DNA from: Alkalihalobacillus bogoriensis ATCC BAA-922
GTDB taxonomy: Bacteria > Bacillota > Bacilli > Bacillales > Bacillaceae_F
Reading direction: 5' to 3'
DNA: 64,000 bases
Assembly: GCF_000621445.1 (NCBI RefSeq)
Contig: NZ_KK211277.1
Span: 124,001-188,000 of the forward strand
Part shown: positions 29,270 to 38,487 of the stretch, one piece after another
How positions within the stretch are numbered: position 1 is the first letter of the stretch
Layout of the letters: every line of letters begins with the position of its first letter
The notes under the pieces: model-generated
What the model was told of the DNA's origin: nothing
Seen by the model: the letters and a program-made list of their open reading frames with translations, nothing else
The model's database searches: none
Program-made: the position numbers and the translations under genes

Positions 29270-30418
29270 TTATTTAATTAATGAGGTTACAAAAGATCTT
29301 GTTTCTTTGTCCACTTCTAATATATCATCTAACGAAGGATCTGCAATGGCATCATGCTTTTCAAGAGACTTTTCAATAAGTTGTTCAATATCAAGGAATG
29401 ATATTTTTCCTTCTAGAAATGAAGCTACCGCCATTTCATTTGCAGCATTGAGGACGGTTGTCATCGTTCCTCCAATTCGGCCTGATTCATAAGCAAAATG
29501 AAGACAACGAAACCGGGTAAAGTCAGGTTTTGAAAAATGAAGCTTTTGAATCTCCCATAAGTTTAACCTGTCTTTATTCTTAAACTCAAGCCGTTTTGGG
29601 TAAGATAACGCATATTGAATCGGCACTCTCATATCAGGTGTTCCTAATTGTGCAATCACACTTCCATCAATATATTCTACCATAGAATGAATAATACTTT
29701 CTTTATGAAGGATCACTTCAATCTTGTCATAAGGGATGTTGAACAACCAATGCGCTTCAATAACTTCCAATCCTTTATTCATCATCGTTGCGGAATCGAT
29801 TGTAATTTTTGACCCCATTGACCAGTTCGGATGGTTTAAAGCTTCTTGCACTGTTACATTTTGTAATTCAGAACGGGTCTTATCACGAAAACTACCACCT
29901 GATGCTGTCAATATTAATTTTGTTATATCTCTTTGCTGTTCTCCTTGTAAACATTGAAAGATTGCTGAATGTTCACTATCTACAGGAAGTAGTGCAACTT
30001 CATTTCTTCTAGCCGCTTCAGTGACAATATGCCCAGCTGTTACTAATGTTTCTTTATTAGCGATTGCGATTGTTTTTTTTGCTTCAATCGCAGCAAGAGT
30101 TGGAACTAAGCCAACACTTCCAATCACTGCGTTCACGACAATATCAACTTCATCAAGTGTTGCCACTTCTATAATGCCTTCTTCACCATACCGCAACGTG
30201 ACATTGGCAGGAAGCTGACTTACTAATTTGTCATATGTTTCTTTTGATTGAACAGAGACTACTTTTGGTCGAAACTCATGAATTTGCTCAATCGCTAAAG
30301 CTTCGTTTTTCCCAATTGACATTGCCGATAAGGAAAATTGCTCTGGATGTTGCCTAATAATATCTAATGTTTGAGTTCCAATTGAGCCTGTTGCTCCAAG
30401 TAAACTAATGTTCTTCAA
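29270..30418 (-). CDS. dxr: 1-deoxy-D-xylulose-5-phosphate reductoisomerase
   Basis: A 382-residue NADPH-dependent enzyme that makes methylerythritol phosphate, the committed step to isoprenoids (and so to the undecaprenyl carrier made by UppS two genes upstream). The NADPH motif [14 protein letters not shown] is at residues 7-20. The metal-binding [15 protein letters not shown], the substrate-binding [10 protein letters not shown], and [20 protein letters not shown] (seen in two parts) are all present. It follows cdsA by 47 bases. Confidence 0.96.
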   Translation of the reverse strand: MKNISLLGATGSIGTQTLDIIRQHPEQFSLSAMSIGKNEALAIEQIHEFRPKVVSVQSKETYDKLVSQLPANVTLRYGEEGIIEVATLDEVDIVVNAVIGSVGLVPTLAAIEAKKTIAIANKETLVTAGHIVTEAARRNEVALLPVDSEHSAIFQCLQGEQQRDITKLILTASGGSFRDKTRSELQNVTVQEALNHPNWSMGSKITIDSATMMNKGLEVIEAHWLFNIPYDKIEVILHKESIIHSMVEYIDGSVIAQLGTPDMRVPIQYALSYPKRLEFKNKDRLNLWEIQKLHFSKPDFTRFRCLHFAYESGRIGGTMTTVLNAANEMAVASFLEGKISFLDIEQLIEKSLEKHDAIADPSLDDILEVDKETRSFVTSLIK

Positions 30419-30465
30419 CGGTTTCCACCCTCTGCTTATAAATATTACACTATGTATATCTATGC

Positions 30466-31260
30466 TTATATTAGTTGTAATAAATGTAGAATTGGCATGA
30501 CATAAATCAAACTATCAAAACGATCTAATATACCGCCATGACCTGGTAATAATTTTCCTGAGTCTTTTACAGCATAATGTCGTTTTAATGCTGATTCAAC
30601 TAAATCCCCTAGTTGCCCAAACACAGAAGTAATCACAATGACAAAAACAAGTAAAAACACTGAATCAAATAAAGGGAAAATAAATTGAAAAGCAACCCCT
30701 ACAAGAAATGCAAAGGCGACCCCACCTAAAAACCCTTCAACGGTCTTCTTCGGGCTAATATCTGGCCAAAGTTTATGTTTTCCAATGGCCCTTCCAACAA
30801 AATATGCCCCTGAATCAGTAGACCAAATGATAAACAATACGAAAAACACGAGGGCAAGTCCATTTTCTGCGGCTCTTGTCATAATTAAATAATGGAAACC
30901 AAATCCAACGTACACTGTTGATAAAATAACAAATCCAGCTTCATCAAATGTAAAAGAATTTTTTGTTATGACGGTAACCATTAATAAAAGTAAAATCATA
31001 AAAATAAAAATTTCCACTTTCGATACATGAGTAATAAAAGTCATATCAACCCAATGTGTTGGTACTAACAATAGCCACATTAAAAATAAGCTTAATAATC
31101 CGATGGATGAAAGCGGTGAAATCTTTTTCATTTTCAATAATTCAATCATGGCAACAGACGCAACAAAAATAATAAATAACGTAAATGGAAAGCCACCTAT
31201 AATCGTTAAGCCAATAATTAAAGCAGCACCTAAAACGCCTGTTATAACTCTTTTCTTCAA
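30466..31260 (-). CDS. cdsA: Phosphatidate cytidylyltransferase
   Basis: A 264-residue integral membrane enzyme making CDP-diacylglycerol, the precursor of acidic phospholipids. About seven or eight hydrophobic segments are visible. The C-terminal CDS signature includes [10 protein letters not shown]-like residues ([19 protein letters not shown]), [12 protein letters not shown] and [19 protein letters not shown]. Length is typical. It follows uppS by 15 bases. Confidence 0.95.
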   Translation of the reverse strand: MKKRVITGVLGAALIIGLTIIGGFPFTLFIIFVASVAMIELLKMKKISPLSSIGLLSLFLMWLLLVPTHWVDMTFITHVSKVEIFIFMILLLLMVTVITKNSFTFDEAGFVILSTVYVGFGFHYLIMTRAAENGLALVFFVLFIIWSTDSGAYFVGRAIGKHKLWPDISPKKTVEGFLGGVAFAFLVGVAFQFIFPLFDSVFLLVFVIVITSVFGQLGDLVESALKRHYAVKDSGKLLPGHGGILDRFDSLIYVMPILHLLQLI

Positions 31261-31275
31261 ATCGATTCCTCCTTC

Positions 31276-32040
31276 CTAGACGCCACCGTATCGACGAGCA
31301 CGTTGTTGATACATATGAATGGCCTCCATAAAGTGCTTTTCTGAAAAATCAGGCCATAGTACATCCGTAAAGCAAAATTCGCTGTAGGCTAACTGCCATA
31401 GCATAAAATTACTCAGCCTCATTTCGCCACTAGTACGGATTAACAAATCAGGGTCTGGAAGTTCTTTCGTCATTAAATAAGAAGCAATAACAGACTCATC
31501 AATACTTTCATGAGAAATAACCCCTGCCTCCACATCTTTTGCAATCGATTGAACAGCATCAATAATCTCTGCTCGACTTCCATAATTTAAGGCAAAATTT
31601 AAGATTAACCCCGTATTTTGCTTTGTCTGTTCGATTGCTGTATCTACAGCTCTTAACGTATGTTCTGGTAAATTCTCCCGTCTTCCCATTAATTGAACCT
31701 TTACATTTTGCTCAACTAATTTCGGCAGTTCTTTATCCAAATAAAGTTCTGGTAACTTCATCAGAAATTCAACCTCTGGTTTTGGACGTTTCCAATTTTC
31801 TGTTGAAAATGCATATAAAGTTAATACTTTCACTCCAATGTCATTTGCTTTTTTAACAATTTTATTAACTACTTTCATTCCTTCACGGTGTCCTGCCACG
31901 CGTGGAAGCCCTTTTTGTTTTGCCCATCGACCATTCCCATCCATGATGATTGCTACATGATGTGGGATACTCATACTCTCATTTTCTTTAGGGACATTTG
32001 GTACTTTGTCTTTTTTCCAGCTCGTAAACTTTTCAAACAT
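31276..32040 (-). CDS. uppS: Undecaprenyl pyrophosphate synthase (cis-prenyltransferase)
   Basis: A 254-residue soluble enzyme extending farnesyl diphosphate to C55, the lipid carrier for peptidoglycan and teichoic acid precursors. The catalytic aspartate is D34 in IIMDGNGRWAKQKG. Conserved downstream motifs are GHREGMK, LTLYAFSTENWKRP and ILNFALNYGSR, with DLLIRTSGEMRLSNFMLWQ (in parts) and W-P-D-F near the end. It begins the uppS-cdsA-dxr-rseP-proS-polC group after a terminator that follows frr. Its ATG follows a GTGGAGGAACAAAA sequence. Confidence 0.96.
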   Translation of the reverse strand: MFEKFTSWKKDKVPNVPKENESMSIPHHVAIIMDGNGRWAKQKGLPRVAGHREGMKVVNKIVKKANDIGVKVLTLYAFSTENWKRPKPEVEFLMKLPELYLDKELPKLVEQNVKVQLMGRRENLPEHTLRAVDTAIEQTKQNTGLILNFALNYGSRAEIIDAVQSIAKDVEAGVISHESIDESVIASYLMTKELPDPDLLIRTSGEMRLSNFMLWQLAYSEFCFTDVLWPDFSEKHFMEAIHMYQQRARRYGGV

Positions 32041-32102
32041 TTTTGTTCCTCCACGATTTTACCTAGAACGAAATTGATTTTTATATTTCATGAGTTAGTA
32101 GT

Positions 32103-32128
32103 AAAAAAACCCCCTTGTACTAGAGGGT
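32103..32128 (-). terminator. frr terminator
   Basis: The minus-strand stem ACCCTC/GGGGGT (32123-32128 with 32109-32114, one G-U pair) has an 8-nt loop and is followed by seven T residues. It lies about 35 bases after the frr stop. Confidence 0.75.
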
Positions 32129-32161
32129 CTATTCCATTATTCTATTTTACCGTGAAAGTGA

Positions 32162-32719
32162 TTATACTTCCATGATTTCTTTTTCTTTCTTAGAGGCAAC
32201 ATTATCTACTTCTGTAATATGTTGATCTGTAACTTTTTGAACATCATCAGTTGCACGGCGTAATTCGTCTTCTGTCATTTCACCGTCTTTTTGGAGTTTT
32301 TTCAGATCATCATTTGTGTCACGGCGAATATTGCGGACAGCTACTTTTGCTTCTTCCGCATACTTTTTCACTAATTTTACTAATTCTTTTCTTCGTTCTT
32401 CCGTAAGTGGAGGAATAGTTATCCGAATAATTGTTCCATCATTTGATGGCGTTAAGCCTAAATCCGCCATTTGGATCGCACGTTCGATATCACTCATCGC
32501 TGATTTATCAAACGGTTGAATAACAAGAAGTCTCGCTTCAGGAACGGAGATTGTCGCTAACTGGTTTAGCGGTGTTGGTGCACCATAATATTCGACTGTT
32601 ACTTTATCAAGGATCGCAGGTGTTGCACGGCCTGCACGTAAAGTCGCAAACTCACGGTTTAGTGCTTCGATTGCTTTTTTCATTCTTGCTTCGGCATCTT
32701 TTAACAATTCTTTTGACAT
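32162..32719 (-). CDS. frr: Ribosome recycling factor
   Basis: A 185-residue tRNA-shaped factor that splits post-termination ribosomes with EF-G. It shows [19 protein letters not shown] near residue 21, [15 protein letters not shown], and [18 protein letters not shown], the usual RRF signatures. Length is typical. Its ATG overlaps the pyrH stop by one base (TAATG), so the two are translationally coupled; an AGGGGG sequence lies just upstream. Confidence 0.97.
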   Translation of the reverse strand: MSKELLKDAEARMKKAIEALNREFATLRAGRATPAILDKVTVEYYGAPTPLNQLATISVPEARLLVIQPFDKSAMSDIERAIQMADLGLTPSNDGTIIRITIPPLTEERRKELVKLVKKYAEEAKVAVRNIRRDTNDDLKKLQKDGEMTEDELRRATDDVQKVTDQHITEVDNVASKKEKEIMEV

Positions 32720-33441
32720 TAAGATTTCCCCCTAACTACTGTTCCAATTTCTTCACCTAACACGGCCCTCTTAATATTTCCTTCTTCCATAATTGAGAAT
32801 ACTATGAGCGGTATATTATTGTCCATACATAATGAAGAAGCTGTTGTATCCATCACAGCGAGTCCTTCTTTTAACACATCTAAATAGGTAATGGATTGAT
32901 ATTTTTTTGCATTTGCATCAACAGACGGGTCAGCGCTGTATACACCATCAACTTTATTTTTAGCCATTAAAATGACTTCTGCTTCAATTTCAGCAGCCCG
33001 CAGTGCAGCGGTTGTGTCTGTTGAGAAATAAGGGTTACCAGTTCCTGCTGCAAAAATAACAACTCGTTTCTTTTCTAAATGACGAATGGCTCTTCTACGA
33101 ATATACGGTTCAGCTACTTGTCTCATTTCAATTGAAGTTTGTACACGAGATTGTACATCTAAGTTTTCTAGACTATCTTGAAGTGCAAGTGAGTTCATGA
33201 CAGTGGCTAACATTCCCATATAATCGGCTGTTGCACGGTCCATCCCTTTTGCGCTACCTGCCATTCCACGCCAAATATTTCCACCGCCAACAACAACGGC
33301 TACTTCCACTTCTAATTCTACAATTTCTTTAATTTGTGATGCAATGGACTGAATGACAACTGGGTCAATTCCGTATCCTAACTCTCCTGCTAACGCTTCT
33401 CCACTTAGTTTTAAGACAACTCGATTATATTTCTTGCTCAT
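32719..33441 (-). CDS. pyrH: UMP kinase
   Basis: A 240-residue amino-acid-kinase-fold enzyme phosphorylating UMP. It begins [19 protein letters not shown]. Conserved parts are [27 protein letters not shown] and [21 protein letters not shown] (in parts), then [11 protein letters not shown] longer start is open (ATG at 33453), but ATGGAGGTTGCG itself provides the Shine-Dalgarno GGAGG for the ATG at 33441, which gives the usual 240 residues. A terminator lies between tsf and this gene. Confidence 0.96.
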   Translation of the reverse strand: MSKKYNRVVLKLSGEALAGELGYGIDPVVIQSIASQIKEIVELEVEVAVVVGGGNIWRGMAGSAKGMDRATADYMGMLATVMNSLALQDSLENLDVQSRVQTSIEMRQVAEPYIRRRAIRHLEKKRVVIFAAGTGNPYFSTDTTAALRAAEIEAEVILMAKNKVDGVYSADPSVDANAKKYQSITYLDVLKEGLAVMDTTASSLCMDNNIPLIVFSIMEEGNIKRAVLGEEIGTVVRGKS

Positions 33442-33502
33442 CGCAACCTCCATTTACCATTCTATGATCCTGTTATGTAAGCGGGTTATTTCTATAGTGC
33501 TT

Positions 33503-33532
33503 TTTTAAAAAGAGGGAACACGTTGTGCTCCC
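33503..33532 (-). terminator. Terminator between tsf and pyrH
   Basis: The stem GGGAACAC/GTGCTCCC (33514-33521 with 33525-33532, one mismatch) is followed on the minus strand by CTCTTTTTAAAAAAG. It lies about 20 bases after the tsf stop and probably reduces readthrough into pyrH-frr. Confidence 0.75.
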
Positions 33533-33550
33533 TTGTTATCCTTTAATTCA

Positions 33551-34435
33551 TTATTTCTTTACTTGAGACATTACTTCTTCAGCAAAGTTATCTTCACGTT
33601 TTTCCATACCTTCGCCAACTTCATAACGAACAAATGATTTCACTTCTCCGCCTTTGTTTTGAACGTATTTGCCAACCTTTTGATCACCATCTTTAACAAA
33701 TGGTTGGTCAACTAAACATACTTGTTCGAAAAATTTACTTAAACGGCCTTCTACCATTTTTTCAACAATGTTTGCTGGCTTTCCTTCGTTTAATGCTTGT
33801 TGTTTTAATACTTCACGCTCACGGTCAACTTCATCAGCTGGAACACCATCACGATTAACATAAACTGGTTTGATCGCTGCAATGTGCATCGCTACATCTT
33901 TAGCAAGCTCTTCGTCAGTATTTCCAGCAATGACTGTTAATACACCAATTCTTCCACCCATGTGAAGGTAAGAACCAAATGCATCGTTATCAGTTTTTTC
34001 AACAACTTCAAAACGACGTAATGAAATTTTCTCACCGATTTTTGCAATTTGGCCTTTAATGTATTCTTCCACTGACGTTGAACCACCTTGGAAAGGTTGT
34101 GCCAAAGCATCTTCAACTGTTGCTGGATTTTGCTCAAGAACATGTTTCGCTAAATCAGCTACTAAGTTTTTAAAGTTTTCGTTTTTAGCAACGAAATCAG
34201 TTTCTGAGTTAACTTCTACAATCACCGCTTTATTCCCATTTTGTTCAACATAAGAAAGACCTTCTGCTGCAACACGGTCTGCTTTTTTCGCTGCACTTGC
34301 AATTCCTTTTTCACGTAAGAAATCAACTGCTTTTTCCATGTCACCATTTGTTTCAGTTAGTGCTTTTTTGCAGTCCATCATCCCTGCACCTGTTTTTTCA
34401 CGTAACTCTTTTACCATACTTGCTGTAACTGCCAT
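33551..34435 (-). CDS. tsf: Translation elongation factor Ts
   Basis: A 294-residue nucleotide exchange factor for EF-Tu. It begins [20 protein letters not shown], followed by the signature DCKKAL and, later, [15 protein letters not shown]. The ATG at 34435 follows AAAGGAGGAAATAAAA; an in-frame extension to 34498 is not used because it would run into the terminator hairpin. It follows rpsB, as in nearly all bacteria, with a terminator between the two. Confidence 0.97.
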   Translation of the reverse strand: MAVTASMVKELREKTGAGMMDCKKALTETNGDMEKAVDFLREKGIASAAKKADRVAAEGLSYVEQNGNKAVIVEVNSETDFVAKNENFKNLVADLAKHVLEQNPATVEDALAQPFQGGSTSVEEYIKGQIAKIGEKISLRRFEVVEKTDNDAFGSYLHMGGRIGVLTVIAGNTDEELAKDVAMHIAAIKPVYVNRDGVPADEVDREREVLKQQALNEGKPANIVEKMVEGRLSKFFEQVCLVDQPFVKDGDQKVGKYVQNKGGEVKSFVRYEVGEGMEKREDNFAEEVMSQVKK

Positions 34436-34473
34436 TTTTATTTCCTCCTTTAGTTTATATGTATTATTTTCGT

Positions 34474-34514
34474 GTAAAAAAGAGTGATAAAAGGGCAACC
34501 CCCTTTACCACCCT
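34474..34514 (-). terminator. Terminator/attenuator between rpsB and tsf
   Basis: A long stem, roughly 14 bp with a few G-U pairs, pairs 34481-34494 with 34501-34514 around a short loop. It is followed by CTCTTTTTTAC on the minus strand. It should lower tsf expression relative to rpsB, or be passed by partial readthrough. Confidence 0.8.
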
Positions 34515-34531
34515 TGTGTGAGCAAATGAAA

Positions 34532-35260
34532 TTATACGTTTGCTTCTTCTTCTGGAGCTTCCTCAACTTGCTGCTCTTCAGCAGAAGTTGCTTCAATGAT
34601 AGCATCTGCCATTTTTCCAGTAAGAAGCTTCACAGCACGGATTGCATCATCATTACCAGGAATTACATAATCAACTTCGTCAGGATCACAGTTTGTATCA
34701 ACAATTGCAACGATTGGAATGTTTAATTTACGAGCTTCCGCAATCGCAATACGCTCTTTGCGTGGGTCAATAACAAATAATGCATCAGGAATTGATTTCA
34801 TGTCTTTAATACCGCCTAAGAATTTTTCTAGACGATCCATTTCCTTTTTAAGAAGAATAACTTCTTTTTTAGGAAGGACATCAAATGTACCATCTTCTTG
34901 CATTTTTTCAAGTTGCTTTAATCGAGCAATTCGCTTTTGAATTGTCTCAAAGTTTGTTAATGTACCACCTAACCAACGTTGATTAATGAAGTATCCACCA
35001 CAACGAGCTGCTTCCTCTTTAACAGAGTCTTGCGCTTGCTTTTTTGTTCCTACAAAAAGAACTTTTCCGCCATCTTGCGCAATTTCTCTGATGAAATTGT
35101 AAGCTTCCTCAACTTTTTTGACTGTTTTTTGTAAGTCAATGATATAAATTCCGTTTCTTTCTGTGAAGATGTAGCGATCCATTTTTGGGTTCCAACGACG
35201 AGTTTGATGTCCGAAGTGTACCCCTGCTTCTAGTAATTGTTTCATGGAAATTACTGCCAC
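34532..35260 (-). CDS. rpsB: 30S ribosomal protein S2
   Basis: A 242-residue small-subunit protein. It begins (V)[22 protein letters not shown] and includes [38 protein letters not shown] and [19 protein letters not shown] (in parts). It ends in an acidic tail. The start is GTG at 35260 behind AAAGGAGGTGTTGGGT; the longer reading to 35332 overlaps the leader and is rejected. A strong promoter match (35374-35402) and a leader with a 9-bp inverted repeat precede it. Confidence 0.97.
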   Translation of the reverse strand: MAVISMKQLLEAGVHFGHQTRRWNPKMDRYIFTERNGIYIIDLQKTVKKVEEAYNFIREIAQDGGKVLFVGTKKQAQDSVKEEAARCGGYFINQRWLGGTLTNFETIQKRIARLKQLEKMQEDGTFDVLPKKEVILLKKEMDRLEKFLGGIKDMKSIPDALFVIDPRKERIAIAEARKLNIPIVAIVDTNCDPDEVDYVIPGNDDAIRAVKLLTGKMADAIIEATSAEEQQVEEAPEEEANV

Positions 35261-35305
35261 ACCCAACACCTCCTTTTGGTTTTTTTGTCCTCCGCTCTCC
35301 TCATC

Positions 35306-35340
35306 TTTAAGTAAGACTACAATGAGCACCATTACTTAAA
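35306..35340 (-). promoter_or_regulatory. Inverted repeat in the rpsB leader
   Basis: TTTAAGTAA and TTACTTAAA (35306-35314 and 35332-35340) are perfect 9-bp complements around a 17-nt loop. They lie in the predicted mRNA leader, between the promoter and the rpsB Shine-Dalgarno sequence. There is no T tract, so a termination role is unlikely. A binding site for S2 or another regulator is possible but unproven. Confidence 0.5.
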
Positions 35341-35373
35341 TTAGAAAGCGTGTGTGATTTAACACCGTGAATT

Positions 35374-35402
35374 AATATACCATACTGAAAAAAGGATAGC
35401 AA
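35374..35402 (-). promoter_or_regulatory. Sigma-A promoter of rpsB-tsf
   Basis: Minus-strand TTGCTA (35397-35402), a 17-bp spacer and TATATT (35374-35379). It begins 14 bases after the swrB stop codon, giving rpsB a promoter independent of the fla/che operon. The predicted leader is about 105 nt. Confidence 0.7.
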
Positions 35403-35416
35403 GTAACAAACGACAA

Positions 35417-35896
35417 TTATTGATTAAATTTTAACATTAACTCTACTTCCACTTTACCTAATTGTAGTTTTTTCGCTATTTCTTCCGCTTTCCAACCTTG
35501 CTTTGCAAGAGCAAGAACTTTTGCTGTATCCGACTGGTCGTAGATTTCCTCTTGCTTCACTTCCTCTACAACCGGTGGTGTATAATCTTCATAGCTTGCT
35601 TTAGTCGATGGTGGGACAACTCGAGTCAGAGTTTGTTGCTTATATACATTATGATCATATGATGGCGTTATCATTTCTGAATCTCGAGTCGACACGGCTC
35701 GTAATTGCTGTGCCAATTTCTCATTTTCTTCCTTCATCTCTGTTGTATATGCAATAAGTAAATCTTCAATTTCTTGTTTAACTTTTTCACTGTCGATTGG
35801 GGATTCTTTTGCGTTTATTTTTTGAATTAAGGTTATAATCCATAGTATTGTAAATAAATGGACAATAAAACTAATTGTTAATAAATATGCTGTCAT
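35417..35896 (-). CDS. swrB: SwrB-like motility protein
   Basis: A 159-residue protein with one N-terminal membrane segment (about 4-24), a coiled-coil part (38-70), a proline-rich middle and a C-terminal helix-turn-helix-like region (ALAKQGWKAEEIAKKLQLGKVEVELMLKF, residues about 129-157, quoted in parts as KVLALAKQGWKAEEI and AKKLQLGKVEVEL). This layout and the place at the end of the fla/che operon match SwrB of B. subtilis, which activates the flagellar export apparatus. Overall identity to SwrB is likely low, so the assignment rests on architecture and synteny. No clear terminator follows it before the rpsB promoter. Confidence 0.75.
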   Translation of the reverse strand: MTAYLLTISFIVHLFTILWIITLIQKINAKESPIDSEKVKQEIEDLLIAYTTEMKEENEKLAQQLRAVSTRDSEMITPSYDHNVYKQQTLTRVVPPSTKASYEDYTPPVVEEVKQEEIYDQSDTAKVLALAKQGWKAEEIAKKLQLGKVEVELMLKFNQ

Positions 35897-35908
35897 GTCT
35901 ACACTCCT

Positions 35909-36211
35909 CTACCCTGAAAAATCAATAAATTGTCCTTTAAAAGGATGAGAAGCCTTCGTTTTTTCCTGTTCTTTTTTCTTTTTGTTCTCCTTCTTCTTTC
36001 CGCTATCATTAGAGCCTTCGCCGTTATTCGAAGCTTTCGCACTTTCATCTGATTGGTTCACTTGGTGGCGTTTTTGATCCGCTTCTTTTTTCGTCTCTTG
36101 GCTAATGACATCTTGAGCAACTTGCCCTCGCTGTTGCAATTGCTCTTGAATCTTTCCAGCATCTTGCGTTCTTGGAACTCCTATCTGGACTTCTACTGGT
36201 CTTATACTCAT
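35909..36211 (-). CDS. Small charged protein of the fla/che operon, unknown function
   Basis: I do not recognise a domain in this 100-residue protein. It begins MSIRPVEVQIGVPRTQDAGK, then a Gln-rich helix (KIQEQLQQRGQVAQDV). The central 40 residues are very hydrophilic (Asn, Ser, Asp, then a run of lysine and glutamate), and it ends in a short conserved-looking tail, HPFKGQFIDFSG. There is no membrane segment or signal peptide. It lies between fapA and swrB, 12 bases before swrB, and is almost certainly co-transcribed with sigD. A motility-linked role is inferred from position only. The ATG at 36211 is preceded by AGAGGTGTGAGC. Confidence 0.75.
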   Translation of the reverse strand: MSIRPVEVQIGVPRTQDAGKIQEQLQQRGQVAQDVISQETKKEADQKRHQVNQSDESAKASNNGEGSNDSGKKKENKKKKEQEKTKASHPFKGQFIDFSG

Positions 36212-36257
36212 ACGCTCACACCTCTAATTCGAGAATAAAGAGCTCATTAAGAGAACA

Positions 36258-37658
36258 CTACATAGGAAGAAGTTTAATTTCTCCGTCGACCAATGCGAAT
36301 TTAACATATTGGTGAGGCGACTTTATTTTTCTGCGATATTTTCCGAATGTTACAGACACATTTGGAAATATCGTCTTTTTCACTGTGAGTGTCCCAAACT
36401 CATTATCTTCTTTGTTCTCTATCATGTCTTCTAGCTCTTCTTTAGCATCCTGTAATGTTTGCTCCGTTTGCACAATTGTATTCCGAACTCGCAGCTTCAT
36501 AATCCGCTCATTCGGTGCTAATGCTATTCCTGCCTTTTCTTTTGCCGCGAAAGCATTAAGGAGCTTTTCTAATTTTTCTAATTCATCAGACGCCTTCTTC
36601 ACTGCCTCTTGCAATGTTTTTTCTTTTTCAAGAGTGGTTTGGTCGACACCGATAAATAGGGCTGTTTTTGAATGCATTGAATTGCCAATTTCTACAGCAT
36701 GAATACCTTTTGCTGCTGACAATTGACCACCAACAATACTTCCTTTTCCTTTTTCACAAAAAATAGTTCCCCCAACAGAACAGCGACTATGTAATATCGC
36801 TTGACCAACATGTAGATCCCCACCAACATTTACATTAGCCTGATTAACAAATGTTGTATGCAAGTCTTGTCCTGCTTTTATATTACCACTATCTTGCGCA
36901 ACAATACCAGCTGTCACAAAAATGGAACCACCAGCTTCGAGAATGGCTCCCTCAACCGTCCCATAAATGCGAATATCGCCTTTTGCACTTACGCTAAAGC
37001 CAGTCGGAACATTTCCTCGGATCGTAACATTTCCCACAAAGGAAATATTTCCAGTTTTCATGTTGACGTCACCATTGACTTCATAATTGGGATAAACATG
37101 GATCAACTTTTTTTCTACTGAGACTTGTCCATCAACAAGTGAAAAAAGTTTGAGCCCATCCTCACTTATTCTAGTATTTTTGCCAGGTCTAATTTGAATA
37201 TCTTTTCCTGGTTTTTGCTCAACTTTTTCTCCTAGCACATTCATTCCTGGGATACCAGCGGTTGCTTCGATTTTTTCCCCTACTAAATCGCCTTCAGACA
37301 CAGTAGGTATGTCAATTACTTGTTTTAAATCAACCGTTTGATTTCCAAGTACTTGTTCTTTCTGTTCTGTCTTCAACTGAACCGGTAGCAGATAGGCTTT
37401 TTCCCCATTTATAGGGGGCTTTCCTTCTGCTACAACGATAGGTAAGCTATTCGTCTGTGGATCTTCAATATAAGAAATAACTTGTTGTTCCTGTACTCCA
37501 TAAACTACACCTTGCTCTTTTATAAACTCAAGAAGTTGCTCTACTGTCGTCGCGTTTTCTGTTTCAAGCTCATCTTCTTTTCGCGTTTTTTCCACAAGTG
37601 TAGCGGTCATCCCATCTTTTGTTATTTGAATGTCATATCGTTCAGATACGTCTCCCAT
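36258..37658 (-). CDS. fapA: FapA/DUF342-family protein
   Basis: A 466-residue cytoplasmic protein of the DUF342 (FapA) family. The N-terminal part (1-140) is followed by a repetitive beta-solenoid-like centre (about 175-320), rich in glycine and valine: GEKVEQKPGKDIQIRPGKN, NVTIRGNVPTGFSVSAKGD and GTVEGAILEAGGSIFVTAG (each in short repeats). A C-terminal coiled coil follows (330-410). The family often lies in flagellar operons, but its action is not settled. A longer in-frame reading to 37811 overlaps sigD; I chose the ATG at 37658 (AAAGGG upstream), 64 bases after the sigD stop. Confidence 0.82.
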   Translation of the reverse strand: MGDVSERYDIQITKDGMTATLVEKTRKEDELETENATTVEQLLEFIKEQGVVYGVQEQQVISYIEDPQTNSLPIVVAEGKPPINGEKAYLLPVQLKTEQKEQVLGNQTVDLKQVIDIPTVSEGDLVGEKIEATAGIPGMNVLGEKVEQKPGKDIQIRPGKNTRISEDGLKLFSLVDGQVSVEKKLIHVYPNYEVNGDVNMKTGNISFVGNVTIRGNVPTGFSVSAKGDIRIYGTVEGAILEAGGSIFVTAGIVAQDSGNIKAGQDLHTTFVNQANVNVGGDLHVGQAILHSRCSVGGTIFCEKGKGSIVGGQLSAAKGIHAVEIGNSMHSKTALFIGVDQTTLEKEKTLQEAVKKASDELEKLEKLLNAFAAKEKAGIALAPNERIMKLRVRNTIVQTEQTLQDAKEELEDMIENKEDNEFGTLTVKKTIFPNVSVTFGKYRRKIKSPHQYVKFALVDGEIKLLPM

Positions 37659-37722
37659 TTGCCTCAAACCCTTTCTTGTCCATTGGCCTGCAATAATTTT
37701 ATAAAAAACTACTGCTTGCCCT

Positions 37723-38487
37723 CTACTTCGATAATGCTTGTTGTAACCGGAACAAGGCTTTAGAGTGAATTTGGGATATTCTAGATGTAGACAACTCCAT
37801 GACTTGTCCAATTTCTGTTAAGGTTAATTCTTCAAAATAGAACAATGTAACGACAAGTTGCTCTTTATCATTTAAGCTTGAAATCACATCAGCAACTTCT
37901 TTTTTCATCGCTTCAAACATAATCGATTCTTCTGGTGTTTTTGTTTGTGTATCAACAATCGTTGCTGTATACGTTTCTTCACGCTCAGAATCATTTGTTT
38001 GCTCATCCATTGATAATAAATTTGCATGGAAGCTCTCAGAAATGATTTGTACGACGTCATCTTCTGATAGTCCTAGCTCTTTTGCAACTTCAGATGCTTG
38101 GACGAATCGACCATGTTCTTGCTCTAATTTTTCAATTGTTGCATCGACCTTTTTCGCTTTTTCACGTAATGACCTCGGTAACCAATCTTCTTTGCGCAAC
38201 CCATCAATGATAGCCCCACGAATTCGAAATGAAGCATAGGTATCGAATTTCAAGTCTCTTTTCGTATCAAACTTTTCTAGAGCATCATATAGGCCAAGCA
38301 TCCCGTGACTCATTAAGTCTTCTCTATTTACATTTCGAGGTAATCCGACAGAAATCCTGCTTACATGATAAGTAACAAGAGGCATATAAATCCGAATGAG
38401 GGAATCCGCTGCTTCCGGACAACGGTCTTCGATCCATTTATCCCAAATCTGTTCTTCCTCGGTACGTGTCATTGTATTAGCCACCAT
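37723..38487 (-). CDS. sigD: Motility sigma factor SigD (FliA family)
   Basis: A 254-residue alternative sigma factor of the FliA/WhiG class, which directs transcription of flagellin, motor, autolysin and chemotaxis genes. Region 2 is seen at about 15-85 (PLVTYHVSRI, NREDLMSHGMLGLYDALEKFD, TYASFRIRGAIIDGLR). Region 3 is at 95-165 and region 4 at 195-250 (LNDKEQLVVTLFYFEELTLTEIG, then STSRISQIHSKALFRL). The start overlaps the stop of the preceding membrane-protein gene by one base, with GGAGG 4 bases upstream; an ATG five codons later (MTRTEEE) is an alternative. The operon that encodes it thus supplies its own downstream sigma factor. Confidence 0.95.
   Translation of the reverse strand: MVANTMTRTEEEQIWDKWIEDRCPEAADSLIRIYMPLVTYHVSRISVGLPRNVNREDLMSHGMLGLYDALEKFDTKRDLKFDTYASFRIRGAIIDGLRKEDWLPRSLREKAKKVDATIEKLEQEHGRFVQASEVAKELGLSEDDVVQIISESFHANLLSMDEQTNDSEREETYTATIVDTQTKTPEESIMFEAMKKEVADVISSLNDKEQLVVTLFYFEELTLTEIGQVMELSTSRISQIHSKALFRLQQALSK

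Noticed and set aside
36258-37811. Longer fapA reading overlapping sigD
   Set aside because: The extra 51 residues overlap the sigD coding sequence in another frame and do not look like a FapA N-terminus; the ATG at 37658 is better placed.
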